Origin: Bacteroidaceae bacterium
GTDB taxonomy: Bacteria > Bacteroidota > Bacteroidia > Bacteroidales > Bacteroidaceae
Direction: 5' to 3'
DNA: 64,000 bases
NCBI GenBank assembly: GCA_900770655.1
Contig: CAAGLA010000020.1
Span: forward strand, 1 to 64,000
Part shown: piece by piece, positions 35,586 through 44,382 of the stretch
Layout: every line of letters begins with the position of its first letter
Numbering within the stretch: the first letter of the stretch is position 1
Notes under the pieces: model-generated
The model's database searches: none
What the model was told of the DNA's origin: nothing
What the model saw: the letters and a program-made list of their open reading frames with translations, nothing else
Made by a program: the position numbers and the translations under genes

Positions 35586-37004
35586 ATGTATAATCCTAAG
35601 TCTACGGTAGCAACCGAGTTTATATGCCACGACGAGATTGCCGATACGTTGCAGTATGCACGCGGGAATTGCAGGAACATAGAACTTGTAGAGGCTGTGC
35701 TGCAAAAGGCACGCGACTGTAAAGGGCTTTCGCATCGCGAAGCAGCGCTTCTGCTTGAATGTGACGACCCTGCAATAATAGAGCGTATATACTCCCTTGC
35801 AAACGAAATAAAACACCGTTTCTACGGTAACCGCATAGTTATGTTCGCTCCGCTGTATCTGTCGAACTACTGCGTGAATGGTTGCGTATATTGTCCATAC
35901 CACGCAAAGAACAAGACTATTCGTCGTAAAAAACTCACGCAGGAAGAGATTCGTGCCGAAGTCATTGCTCTTCAGGATATAGGGCACAAGCGTCTTGCTC
36001 TTGAGGCCGGTGAGCATCCGCTTATGAATCCCATAGAGTATATACTCGAGAGCATAAAGACCATTTACAGCATTAAACACAAGAATGGAGCTATACGTCG
36101 TGTGAATGTGAATATTGCAGCGACAACTGTTGAGAACTACCGCCGTTTGCGCGATGCAGGAATTGGTACTTATATACTTTTTCAGGAGACCTACAACAAG
36201 GATAACTACGAAAAACTGCACCCCACAGGCCCTAAAAGCAATTATGCCTTCCATACCGAGGCTATGGACCGTGCAATGCAGGGTGGAATAGACGATGTGG
36301 GTATAGGTGTGCTGTTCGGGCTTGAAACCTACCGCTACGACTTTGTAGGGCTGCTTATGCACGCCGAACATCTTGAAGCAACGTACGGGGTGGGGCCGCA
36401 CACTATAAGCCTGCCGCGCCTTTGCGCGGCAGACGATGTTGACACGGCCGATTTTGAAAATGCTGTGCCCGACGAGATTTTCTACCGCATTGTAGCCGTT
36501 ACACGCATTGCAGTGCCTTATACCGGAATGATAATATCGACCCGTGAGAGCGCACGTAGCCGTGAAAGACTGCTTGAAATAGGTGTTACACAGATAAGCG
36601 GCGGCTCGCGTACAAGTGTCGGCGGGTATGTCAGTGAAGAGCCCGAAGAGGAGAATTCGGCACAGTTCGATATTGCCGACCACCGCTCGCTCGACGAGGT
36701 GGTGGGTTGGTTGCTCACTCTCAATCACATACCCAGTTTCTGTACAGCCTGTTACCGCGAAGGGCGCACTGGCGACCGCTTTATGACTTTGCTGAAAAAC
36801 GGACAGATATCGAATTGCTGCTTGCCTAATGCTCTTCTTACTCTAAAAGAGTATCTGAAAGATTATGCATCGCCGTCGACACGCGAAAAAGGCGAGGCTA
36901 TGATAAAGCGTCTGCTTGGCGATATTCCTAACGAACGTGTCCGCAGCAGAGCCCAAGAATATATGGCAAAGATAGAAAACGGCGAAAGGGATTTCAGGTT
37001 CTAA
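35586..37004 (+). CDS. hydG: [FeFe] hydrogenase maturase HydG (radical SAM, tyrosine lyase)
   Basis: 472 residues, normal for HydG. The radical SAM motif is CVNGCVYCPYH (about 97), and the C-terminal auxiliary cluster is bound by CTACYREGRTGDRF...CC (about 387-415). HydG splits tyrosine to give the CO and CN ligands of the diiron site. The long N-terminal helical region and the SGGSRTSVGGY loop match the family. A 121-base gap with a promoter separates it from hydF. Confidence 0.96.
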   Translation: MYNPKSTVATEFICHDEIADTLQYARGNCRNIELVEAVLQKARDCKGLSHREAALLLECDDPAIIERIYSLANEIKHRFYGNRIVMFAPLYLSNYCVNGCVYCPYHAKNKTIRRKKLTQEEIRAEVIALQDIGHKRLALEAGEHPLMNPIEYILESIKTIYSIKHKNGAIRRVNVNIAATTVENYRRLRDAGIGTYILFQETYNKDNYEKLHPTGPKSNYAFHTEAMDRAMQGGIDDVGIGVLFGLETYRYDFVGLLMHAEHLEATYGVGPHTISLPRLCAADDVDTADFENAVPDEIFYRIVAVTRIAVPYTGMIISTRESARSRERLLEIGVTQISGGSRTSVGGYVSEEPEEENSAQFDIADHRSLDEVVGWLLTLNHIPSFCTACYREGRTGDRFMTLLKNGQISNCCLPNALLTLKEYLKDYASPSTREKGEAMIKRLLGDIPNERVRSRAQEYMAKIENGERDFRF

Positions 37005-37069
37005 GGGGGTGAAAGATGAATGAGAATGGAGGGGGATTTATTCCGATTTGAATAATTCAAATACTTTTT

Positions 37070-37100
37070 TTTGATTTTCTTTCTCTTTGTTGTAGCTTTG
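37070..37100 (+). promoter_or_regulatory. Promoter of hydF
   Basis: TTTG at 37070-37073, a 19-base spacer and TAGCTTTG at 37093-37100, 25 bases before the ATG. A very good consensus match. Confidence 0.75.
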
Positions 37101-37125
37101 CTTGTGAAATAAAGGATGCTTGGCT

Positions 37126-38313
37126 ATGATAGAAACAGCACGTTCCAACCGCTATCACATTGCGCTGTTCGGCAGACGTAATGTGGGTAAATCGTCACTT
37201 GTGAATTCTCTTTTGGGGCAGCAGGTCTCTATAGTCTCTTCTACTCCCGGAACAACGGCCGATACTGTATGGAAAAACATTGAACTGCCGGGGGTGGGGG
37301 CTGCTGTAATAGGCGATACTGCCGGTTTTGACGACACAGGCTCTCTTGGAGAGGCGCGTGTTGAGGCTGCACGAAAAACTGTGGCACGCATAGACCTTGC
37401 AATATTGTTGCTTGGTGATGATGTGACCGATGCTCGTATGGAACTGTGTTGGCTGGAAATGTTTAAAAAATATTCGCTGCCGGTGATAGCCGTTTGCGGT
37501 AAAAGTGATTTGCCGTCTTCTGCAACGCTGCGTGAGCAGTGGGAAACCGCTTTGGGAGAAGAGGTGCTCTCTTTCTCTTCTTTGACAGGCGAGGGGCGTG
37601 AAGCGCTTGTTGCTAAGATAGCGGAGTTATATAGGATGGATGACAATCTCGACGATATTACATACTCTCTTGCAGGGCCCGGCGATGTGGTTGTCCTTGT
37701 TATGCCGCAAGACGGTTCTGCTCCTAAAGGGCGCATTATAATGCCACAGGTGGAGACACTGCGTAATTTGCTCGACAAACATTGTATTCCGCTTTGCTGT
37801 GCTCCCGAAGAATTGCCACAGCTGTTGGGGTCGCTGGTCGCTCCACCGAAGCTTATAATAACCGACTCGCAGGTCTTTCCGCTTGTTGAGAAGTTAACCC
37901 CTTCGGGTACGGGCTTAACCTCTTTTTCGGTGCTGATGGCTCGCCATAAAGGCGATATGGAAACCTTTGTCGAGGGGGCAAAGGTGTTGCGCGGGCTCTC
38001 TTCGTCGGCGCGTGTGCTCATTGCCGAAGCCTGCTCTCATATACCTCGGAACGAAGATATAGGGCGGGTGAAACTGCCTCGTTTGTTGCGGGGAAAGTTC
38101 GGAGAGGGGCTTTCAATAGATATTGTGTCGGGAAACGATTTCCCCGAAGAACTCTCTACATACGACCTTATAATCCATTGCGGTGCCTGTATGTTCAACC
38201 GCCGCACTGTTATTTCACGGGTACGAGCGGCTAAGGCACAGGGGGTTCCCATTACAAACTACGGAGTTGCCATTGCCGCATTGACCGGTATATTGGACAA
38301 GGTTGTCTATTAA
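37126..38313 (+). CDS. hydF: [FeFe] hydrogenase maturation GTPase HydF
   Basis: 395 residues from the ATG at 37126 (a TTG two codons earlier is ignored). The N-terminal GTPase has G1 GRRNVGKSS, a G2 TPGTTAD and G3 DTAGFDD; a dimerisation domain follows, and the C-terminal cluster domain has EACSHIPR and IHCGACMFNRR, the Cys/His ligands of its [4Fe-4S] cluster. HydF is the scaffold that delivers the diiron subcluster to HydA. With hydA, hydE and hydG the maturation set is complete. Confidence 0.95.
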   Translation: MIETARSNRYHIALFGRRNVGKSSLVNSLLGQQVSIVSSTPGTTADTVWKNIELPGVGAAVIGDTAGFDDTGSLGEARVEAARKTVARIDLAILLLGDDVTDARMELCWLEMFKKYSLPVIAVCGKSDLPSSATLREQWETALGEEVLSFSSLTGEGREALVAKIAELYRMDDNLDDITYSLAGPGDVVVLVMPQDGSAPKGRIIMPQVETLRNLLDKHCIPLCCAPEELPQLLGSLVAPPKLIITDSQVFPLVEKLTPSGTGLTSFSVLMARHKGDMETFVEGAKVLRGLSSSARVLIAEACSHIPRNEDIGRVKLPRLLRGKFGEGLSIDIVSGNDFPEELSTYDLIIHCGACMFNRRTVISRVRAAKAQGVPITNYGVAIAALTGILDKVVY

Positions 38314-38398
38314 TGGCGCTTTGCTGTTGTATATTGTAAAGGCGTGAGGCAACATCGGAATTTTTTTAGCCTACAGTGTAATTTTTTTTATTATTTGC

Positions 38399-38432
38399 TT
38401 TGTGGCTGTTTCTCTAATTTTTATTATCTTCG
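38399..38432 (+). promoter_or_regulatory. Promoter of the purF-carB operon
   Basis: TTTG at 38399-38402, a 22-base spacer and TATCTTCG at 38425-38432. The implied transcript has a leader of about 200 bases holding a short ORF and a terminator-like hairpin. Confidence 0.5.
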
Positions 38433-38462
38433 CGCAGAATTTGATTAAAGAAGTTTCAATAT

Positions 38463-38567
38463 ATGAAAGGAAAGAGGTGTAAGAATATGCTCATCGAGGG
38501 TTGCAATAACCGCCCGATACTTTCTGTTACCTCATTGTGTTTCGTTGTTGATATTTTTTTTATGTAG
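38463..38567 (+). CDS. Possible 34-codon leader peptide upstream of purF
   Basis: ATG at 38463, TAG at 38565-38567. The peptide starts MKGKRCKNMLIEGCNNRP and ends in a hydrophobic, Phe-rich tail (CFVVDIFFM). It begins about 30 bases after the predicted start site and ends 8 bases before the terminator-like hairpin, the layout of a leader peptide in an attenuator. Coding potential cannot be judged at this length. Confidence 0.3.
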   Translation: MKGKRCKNMLIEGCNNRPILSVTSLCFVVDIFFM

Positions 38568-38575
38568 TTTTATGT

Positions 38576-38606
38576 TGTCGTTTCGTTTGGAACGACATTT
38601 TTTTTG
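38576..38606 (+). terminator. Hairpin plus T-run in the purF leader (attenuator candidate)
   Basis: Arms 38576-38582 and 38591-38597 (7 bp, perfect) around an 8-base loop, followed by eight or nine T residues, 29 bases before the purF ATG. It lies downstream of the predicted purF promoter, so it would stop that transcript unless relieved. It could alternatively end transcripts coming from hydF. Confidence 0.6.
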
Positions 38607-38634
38607 TATATTAGCAGAAATTATTTAAAAATTT

Positions 38635-40515
38635 ATGGAACCTCTATTACACGAATGTGGAGTTGCGATGATTCGCCTGCGTAAGCCTTTGAGTTATTAT
38701 CAGGAAAAATATGGAACTTGGGCATACGGTATGAACAAATTATTCTTGCTGATGAATAAACAATATAACCGTGGCCAACAAGGCGCGGGTATATCTTGCG
38801 TGAAGCTCAAAGCGTCGCCGGGCGAAGATTATATGTTCCGTGAAAGAGCCGAAGGCTCAGGTGCTATATCGACGGTGTTCGATGCTGCAAACAAGGACGT
38901 GAACGCGCATCCTAAAGATATGAAGAACAATGCCGATTACGCCTATCGTCACTTTGGTTTTGCCGGAGAACTATATATGGGGCACTTGCGCTATTCGGCA
39001 ACCGGAAAGACGGGTATGCAGTATGTACATCCGTTTCTTCGACGCAACAACTGGAGAGCAAAGAATCTTGCTCTTTGCGGAAACTTCCACATAACAAATG
39101 TAGAAGATGTCTTCCACGAACTGGTGTCGCACGGACAGCATCCTCGTGTCTATGCCGACACTTATATTATGCTGGAACTTATGGGTCATCGTCTCGACCG
39201 CGAAGTAGAGCGCATATTCAAGGATTGTGAGGCCGAGGGGCTTGAGGGTATGGATATTACAAATGCCATTGAAGAACGTGTGGATATGGCAAATGTGCTG
39301 CGTACATCTACTCCTATGCTCGATGGCGGCTATGTTTTCTGCGGCGTAACAGGTAGCGGAGAGATGTTTGCTATGCGCGACCCGTGGGGAGTGAGAACTG
39401 CCTACTGGTATGCCAACGAAGAGATATTCCTTGTGGCCAGTGAACGTGCCGCGTTGCAGACTGCTATGAACCTTAAAGCCGAAGAGGTTATAGAAATTAA
39501 ACCGGGAGAGGCTCTTATTGTGAATAAGCGTGGTGAAATTCGCCACGAAATGATTATGCCTCAAAAGGCGATGCTGCCCTGTTCTTTTGAAAGAATATAC
39601 TTCAGCCGCGGTAACGACGGAGATATATACAAGGAGAGAAAACTCTTGGGGTCAAACCTTAAGGAACAGATACTTAAGGCTATTGATTACGATTTGGACA
39701 ATACCGTATTCTCGTTCATACCCAACACTGCCGAAATGGCCTTTTATGGTATGGTTGAGGGTATGGAGGAGTATCTTGACAAATGGAAGGTTGGTGAAAT
39801 AATGTCGGGCAAGGAATTTACTCCCGAACAGCTGCAGACTATTGTAACCAAGAAAGTGCGTCAGGAAAAGGTCGCAAATAAGGATATCAAGATGCGCACC
39901 TTTATCTCCACTACAGATAAGCGCAATGATTTGGCTTCGTATGTTTATGATATAACTTATGGTACAATAAAGCCAAAGGTCGATAATCTTGTGGTTATCG
40001 ATGATAGTATTGTGCGTGGCACAACCTTGAAACAGAACATTCTTAATATACTCGATCGTCTTGAACCTAAGAAAATTGTTGTAGTGTCTTCGAGCCCGCA
40101 GATACGTTATCCCGATTTCTACGGCATTGATATGGAACGCTTCGATCATTTTGTCGCTTTCAAAGCAGCTCTTGAACTGCTATATGAGAACGGCAAGCGT
40201 TCTTTGATTGACGAAACATACCGCGCTTGCTTGGAAGAACTCAAAAAACCCGATGCCGAACAGATAAATTGCACCCGTGCTATTTATAACCAGTTTACTG
40301 CATACGAAATTTCAAAGAAGATTGCCGACCTGTTGAAACCTGTAGACCTGAATGCAGAGCTTGAACTTGTGTTCCAGAGCCTTGAAGGCCTTCACAATGC
40401 CTGTCCCAACCATTTGGGAGACTGGTACTTCAGCGGAATTTATCCAACCCCCGGCGGTAACCGTCTTGTGAACGAGGCGTTTGTATATCACTACGAAAAG
40501 TATCTCTATCGCTGA
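38635..40515 (+). CDS. purF: Amidophosphoribosyltransferase homologue (long Bacteroidales form)
   Basis: 626 residues, longer than the usual PurF (about 500). The N-terminus MEPLLHECGVAMI places the nucleophilic Cys at position 8, so a short propeptide would have to be removed. Glutaminase-domain segments include NRGQQGAGIS, GHLRYSATG and CGNFHITN; the PRPP-binding loop is LVVIDDSIVRGTT (about 455), followed by VVVSSSPQIRYPDFYGID. It would make phosphoribosylamine from PRPP and glutamine, the first step of purine synthesis. Insertions lie after the glutaminase domain. carB starts 45 bases downstream. Confidence 0.88.
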   Translation: MEPLLHECGVAMIRLRKPLSYYQEKYGTWAYGMNKLFLLMNKQYNRGQQGAGISCVKLKASPGEDYMFRERAEGSGAISTVFDAANKDVNAHPKDMKNNADYAYRHFGFAGELYMGHLRYSATGKTGMQYVHPFLRRNNWRAKNLALCGNFHITNVEDVFHELVSHGQHPRVYADTYIMLELMGHRLDREVERIFKDCEAEGLEGMDITNAIEERVDMANVLRTSTPMLDGGYVFCGVTGSGEMFAMRDPWGVRTAYWYANEEIFLVASERAALQTAMNLKAEEVIEIKPGEALIVNKRGEIRHEMIMPQKAMLPCSFERIYFSRGNDGDIYKERKLLGSNLKEQILKAIDYDLDNTVFSFIPNTAEMAFYGMVEGMEEYLDKWKVGEIMSGKEFTPEQLQTIVTKKVRQEKVANKDIKMRTFISTTDKRNDLASYVYDITYGTIKPKVDNLVVIDDSIVRGTTLKQNILNILDRLEPKKIVVVSSSPQIRYPDFYGIDMERFDHFVAFKAALELLYENGKRSLIDETYRACLEELKKPDAEQINCTRAIYNQFTAYEISKKIADLLKPVDLNAELELVFQSLEGLHNACPNHLGDWYFSGIYPTPGGNRLVNEAFVYHYEKYLYR

Positions 40516-40560
40516 TAGATAAAAGAGAGTTGAGTAAACAACAAACATTATAATATATTT

Positions 40561-43500
40561 ATGAAAGAGAATTTGAAAAAGGTGTTATTGCTTGGCTCCG
40601 GCGCACTGCGCATAGGACAAGCCGGTGAGTTCGACTATTCGGGTTCGCAAGCCCTGAAGGCTCTGCGCGAAGAGGGTATACAATCTGTGCTCATTAACCC
40701 TAATGTCGCAACAATCCAGACATCGGAAGGTATTGCCGACAAAGTCTATTTTCTTCCGGTTGACACACATAACGTCGAAGAGATTATAAAAAAGGAGCGA
40801 CCAGACGGTATTTTGCTGGCTTTCGGTGGCCAGACTGCGCTGAACTGCGGTACTGAACTTTACCAGAAGGGGATACTCCGTAAATATGGCGTAAAGGTGC
40901 TGGGTACATCGGTTGAGGCTATTATGTATACCGAGGACCGCGACCTCTTCGTAAAGAAACTAGACGAGATTCCTATGAAAACTCCAATCAGTCAGGCTGT
41001 GGAGACTATGGAAGACGCTCTTGCTGCTGCACACCGCATAGGATTCCCGGTTATGGTTCGTTCGGCATACGCGCTCGGAGGCTTGGGAAGCGGTATATGC
41101 AAAGATGAAAAAAGCTTTAGGGAACTTGCCGAAAGTGCTTTCACTTTCTCTAACCAAATTCTCGTTGAGGAGTCTTTGAAGGGTTGGAAGGAGATTGAAT
41201 TCGAGGTTATACGCGATGCCAATGACCACTGTTTCACTGTTGCAAGTATGGAGAACTTCGACCCGCTTGGCATTCACACAGGTGAGTCTATAGTTGTTGC
41301 ACCTACCTGTTCGTTGACTCCGGAGCAGGTGAAGTTTATGCAGGAGATTTCGGTAAAGGCTATTCGTCATTTGGGTATTGTGGGCGAGTGTAACATTCAG
41401 TATGCTTTCAATGCCGAAACAAATGACTACCGTGTAATTGAGGTAAATGCACGTCTCAGCCGCTCTTCGGCGCTTGCATCAAAGGCTACCGGTTATCCTC
41501 TTGCTTTTGTTGCCGCTAAGATAGCTCTTGGCTATACACTCGACGAAATTGGCGAAATGGGTACTCCCAACAGCGCATATAAGGCTCCTGAACTCGATTA
41601 CCTCATTTGCAAGATTCCTCGTTGGGACTTGACAAAGTTTGCAGGCGTTTCCCGCCAGATTGGTTCGAGTATGAAGTCGGTGGGCGAAATTATGTCCATA
41701 GGCCGTACATTTGAAGAGGTTATACAAAAGGGACTTCGTATGATAGGGCAGGGTATGCACGGTTTTGTAGGAAATGAGCATACACACTTCGATAACCTCG
41801 ACGAGGAACTGGAGAACCCCACAGATATGCGTGTCTTCTCAATAGCATCGGCGCTTGAGGCCGGTTACTCTGTTGAGCGCATAAGCGAACTGACAAAGAT
41901 TGACCCGTGGTTCTTGGGAAAACTTAAGAACATTGTAGACTACAAGCATATTCTCGAGGGATACAACTCACTTGAAGAGTTGCCCGAAGAGGTGCTTCGC
42001 CAAGCTAAAGTACTTGGATTCTCCGATTTCCAGATTTCGCGTTTCGTGCTTAAGGAAGAGAAGAATATGGAAACCGGCAACCTTGCAGTGCGTGCCCGCC
42101 GTAAGGAACTTGGCGTGCTTCCCGCAGTAAAGAGAATAAACACTGTCGCTTCGGAGCATCCCGAACTGACAAACTACCTATATATGACATACGGTGCAAA
42201 GGGCTACGATGTTAACTACTACAAGACCGACAAATCGGTGGTTGTTCTTGGTTCCGGCGCATACCGCATTGGTTCTTCGGTAGAGTTTGACTGGTGTTCG
42301 GTTAATGCCGTGCAGACAGCCCGTAAGTTGGGGTATAAGTCTATTATGATAAACTACAACCCGGAAACTGTATCGACCGACTATGATATGTGCGACCGTC
42401 TTTACTTCGACGAACTTTCGCTCGAGCGTGTACTCGACGTCATAGACCTTGAACAACCCGGTGGTGTAATAGTTTCTGTGGGTGGACAAATACCTAACAA
42501 CCTTGCAATGAAACTGCATCGTCAGTCGGTTCCCATCTTGGGAACATCTCCGCTCTCGATTGACCGCGCAGAGAACCGTCACAAATTCTCGGCAATGCTC
42601 GACCAGCTTGGCATAGACCAGCCTGCTTGGAAGGAGTTGACAAGCATTGAAGATATGAAGGAGTTTGTAGACAAGGTGGGCTACCCGGTGCTTGTGCGTC
42701 CTTCGTATGTGCTTTCGGGTGCAGCAATGAATGTTTGCTACAACGAAGAGGAACTGCACGAGTTCCTGAAGATGGCAGCAGATGTTTCTAAGGAATTCCC
42801 TGTTGTGGTATCTCAGTTTATGATTGAGACAAAAGAGATTGAATTCGATGCTGTGGCTCAGAATGGCGAGGTGGTGGAGTATGCAATATCGGAGCACGTT
42901 GAGTTTGCCGGAGTACATTCGGGCGATGCAACACTTGTATTCCCGGCTCAGAAGATATACTTCGAGACAGCACGCAGAATTAAGAAGATAAGCCGCAGAA
43001 TTGCCAAAGAACTAAATATATCCGGTCCATTCAACATACAGTTCCTTGCAAAGAACAACGAGGTGAAGGTTATAGAGTGTAACTTGAGAGCTTCCCGTTC
43101 GTTCCCCTTTGTATCAAAGGTGCTGAAACGCAACTTTATCGAGACTGCTACACGCATTATGCTTGGTGCTCCATACAGCCAGCCCGATAAGTCGGCATTC
43201 GATATTGACTGGATAGGCGTTAAGGCATCTCAGTTCTCTTTCAGCCGTCTGCATCAGGCCGACCCTGTACTTGGCGTGGATATGTCTTCGACAGGTGAAG
43301 TGGGTTGTATAGGCGATGACTTTGAGGAGGCATTGCTGAATGCAATGATAGCTGTAGGCTATAGTGTTCCCGAAAAGAATGTAATGGTTTCTTCGGGTGC
43401 AGCCAAGTCTAAAGTTGACCTTCTCGACCCGACAGCTGTACTTGCGCAGAAAGGATACAATATTTTTGCGACATCGGGAACCGCAAAATTCCTTAATGAA

Positions 43501-43782
43501 CACGGAATTAAGGCTACAGCCGTTATGTGGCCCGACGAAGACCCCAATTCCGAGAATAATGTTATGCAGATGATTGCCGACCACCGTTTCGACCTAATAA
43601 TAAACATTCCCAAGAACCATACAAAGCGCGAGCTTACCAATGGTTACAGAATTCGTCGTGCGGCTATAGACCATAATATCCCGCTAATTACCAATGCTCG
43701 TCTGGCGAGTGCTTTCATACGTGCTTTCTGCAAGATAGATGTAAATGAAATGCCTGTCAAGAGTTGGGATGAATTCAAATAA
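40561..43782 (+). CDS. carB: Carbamoyl-phosphate synthase large subunit
   Basis: 1073 residues, full length. Two homologous ATP-grasp halves are visible: the first starts LLLGSGALRIGQAGEFDYSG, the second VVLGSGAYRIGSSVEFDW (about 560), each with the VMVRSAYALGG / VLVRPSYVLSGAAM phosphate loops. The C-terminal MGS-like allosteric domain (about 935 onward) has FATSGTAKFLNEHGI. It makes carbamoyl phosphate for pyrimidine and arginine synthesis together with the glutaminase CarA, which is not encoded in this window; the neighbouring PurF homologue also has an amidotransferase domain but is not CarA. Confidence 0.95.
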   Translation: MKENLKKVLLLGSGALRIGQAGEFDYSGSQALKALREEGIQSVLINPNVATIQTSEGIADKVYFLPVDTHNVEEIIKKERPDGILLAFGGQTALNCGTELYQKGILRKYGVKVLGTSVEAIMYTEDRDLFVKKLDEIPMKTPISQAVETMEDALAAAHRIGFPVMVRSAYALGGLGSGICKDEKSFRELAESAFTFSNQILVEESLKGWKEIEFEVIRDANDHCFTVASMENFDPLGIHTGESIVVAPTCSLTPEQVKFMQEISVKAIRHLGIVGECNIQYAFNAETNDYRVIEVNARLSRSSALASKATGYPLAFVAAKIALGYTLDEIGEMGTPNSAYKAPELDYLICKIPRWDLTKFAGVSRQIGSSMKSVGEIMSIGRTFEEVIQKGLRMIGQGMHGFVGNEHTHFDNLDEELENPTDMRVFSIASALEAGYSVERISELTKIDPWFLGKLKNIVDYKHILEGYNSLEELPEEVLRQAKVLGFSDFQISRFVLKEEKNMETGNLAVRARRKELGVLPAVKRINTVASEHPELTNYLYMTYGAKGYDVNYYKTDKSVVVLGSGAYRIGSSVEFDWCSVNAVQTARKLGYKSIMINYNPETVSTDYDMCDRLYFDELSLERVLDVIDLEQPGGVIVSVGGQIPNNLAMKLHRQSVPILGTSPLSIDRAENRHKFSAMLDQLGIDQPAWKELTSIEDMKEFVDKVGYPVLVRPSYVLSGAAMNVCYNEEELHEFLKMAADVSKEFPVVVSQFMIETKEIEFDAVAQNGEVVEYAISEHVEFAGVHSGDATLVFPAQKIYFETARRIKKISRRIAKELNISGPFNIQFLAKNNEVKVIECNLRASRSFPFVSKVLKRNFIETATRIMLGAPYSQPDKSAFDIDWIGVKASQFSFSRLHQADPVLGVDMSSTGEVGCIGDDFEEALLNAMIAVGYSVPEKNVMVSSGAAKSKVDLLDPTAVLAQKGYNIFATSGTAKFLNEHGIKATAVMWPDEDPNSENNVMQMIADHRFDLIINIPKNHTKRELTNGYRIRRAAIDHNIPLITNARLASAFIRAFCKIDVNEMPVKSWDEFK

Positions 43783-43801
43783 TGGCATAATTTGATTTTA
43801 G

Positions 43802-43836
43802 AACAAAGTTGGCTATCGCCAACTTTGTTTTTTTTA
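43802..43836 (+). terminator. Terminator after carB
   Basis: Perfect 12-bp arms (43802-43813, 43818-43829) around a 4-base loop, followed by a run of T. The rest of the gap to 44049 is A/T-rich with no gene. Confidence 0.88.
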
Positions 43837-44014
43837 CCTTATATATTATTAATACAACGTGTTGCTATGATAAGCGTTTGGTATAGATGCAAAACAAAAA
43901 ATAGCTGTATAAATTTAAAGAAGATAAATTCAAACAACTTCTTAAATAATCATAAATAGAACATTTATATTTTAAAAAACTGCGATAATTATGTTATTCA
44001 ATTTAAAACATTCT

Positions 44015-44022
44015 TATCTTCG
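44015..44022 (+). promoter_or_regulatory. -7 box (TATCTTCG) for the Cys-rich lipoprotein gene
   Basis: TATCTTCG 28 bases before the ATG at 44050; no clear -33 box. Confidence 0.4.
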
Positions 44023-44049
44023 CATTGTAACATTAAAAATGAAAAGATT

Positions 44050-44355
44050 ATGAGATTTTTTGGAACTATTATTTGTGCAGCTTTTGTGTTGGCTGCTGTT
44101 TCTTGTGGAAACAATGCCGCAGGTGATAAAAAGGAGAAATGCAACAATGCTGAGTGTGTAAGCGAGCAGTGCGATGGTACACAGTGTAACTGCGAGACTT
44201 GTGACGGAACAAACTGTGAGAGCAACCAGTGTGCCGGCGGCGAGTGTGCCAACAAGCCTAAGGAATGCAACCACGAATGTAATGGCGGTTCTTGCGAGGG
44301 TGCTGCTCACGAAGGTCATCACCATTGCGAGGGCGGTGAGTGCGGTAACCACTGA
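44050..44355 (+). CDS. Cysteine-rich lipoprotein, possibly metal-binding
   Basis: 101 residues. A lipoprotein signal (MRFFGTIICAAFVLAAVSCG) is followed by an 80-residue mature part in which roughly one residue in five is Cys, mostly in C-x3-C to C-x5-C spacing (CNNAECVSEQCDGTQCNCE), and a His-rich end (HEGHHHCEGGECGNH). Cys plus His at this density suggests binding of soft metals such as Cu, Zn or Cd, or a redox buffer in the periplasm. The TGA stop is immediately followed, in the same frame, by the nitroreductase, so the two may once have been or may still be one polypeptide. Confidence 0.75.
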   Translation: MRFFGTIICAAFVLAAVSCGNNAAGDKKEKCNNAECVSEQCDGTQCNCETCDGTNCESNQCAGGECANKPKECNHECNGGSCEGAAHEGHHHCEGGECGNH

Positions 44356-44382
44356 AGAGCCGAGGCTGTTGTAGACAATATA

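Noticed and set aside
35526..36728. 400-codon minus-strand ORF
   Set aside because: It lies entirely opposite hydG, whose motifs are unmistakable; the antisense translation has no recognisable domain.
38433..38634. Known purine or PRPP riboswitch in the purF leader
   Set aside because: None of the conserved core sequences of these classes could be recognised by eye; only a short ORF and a terminator are supported.
44353..44355. TGA as a selenocysteine codon
   Set aside because: The bases just after it can form only a 4-bp stem with a 2-base loop, unlike a bacterial SECIS, and His-x-Arg context is not that of known selenoproteins.
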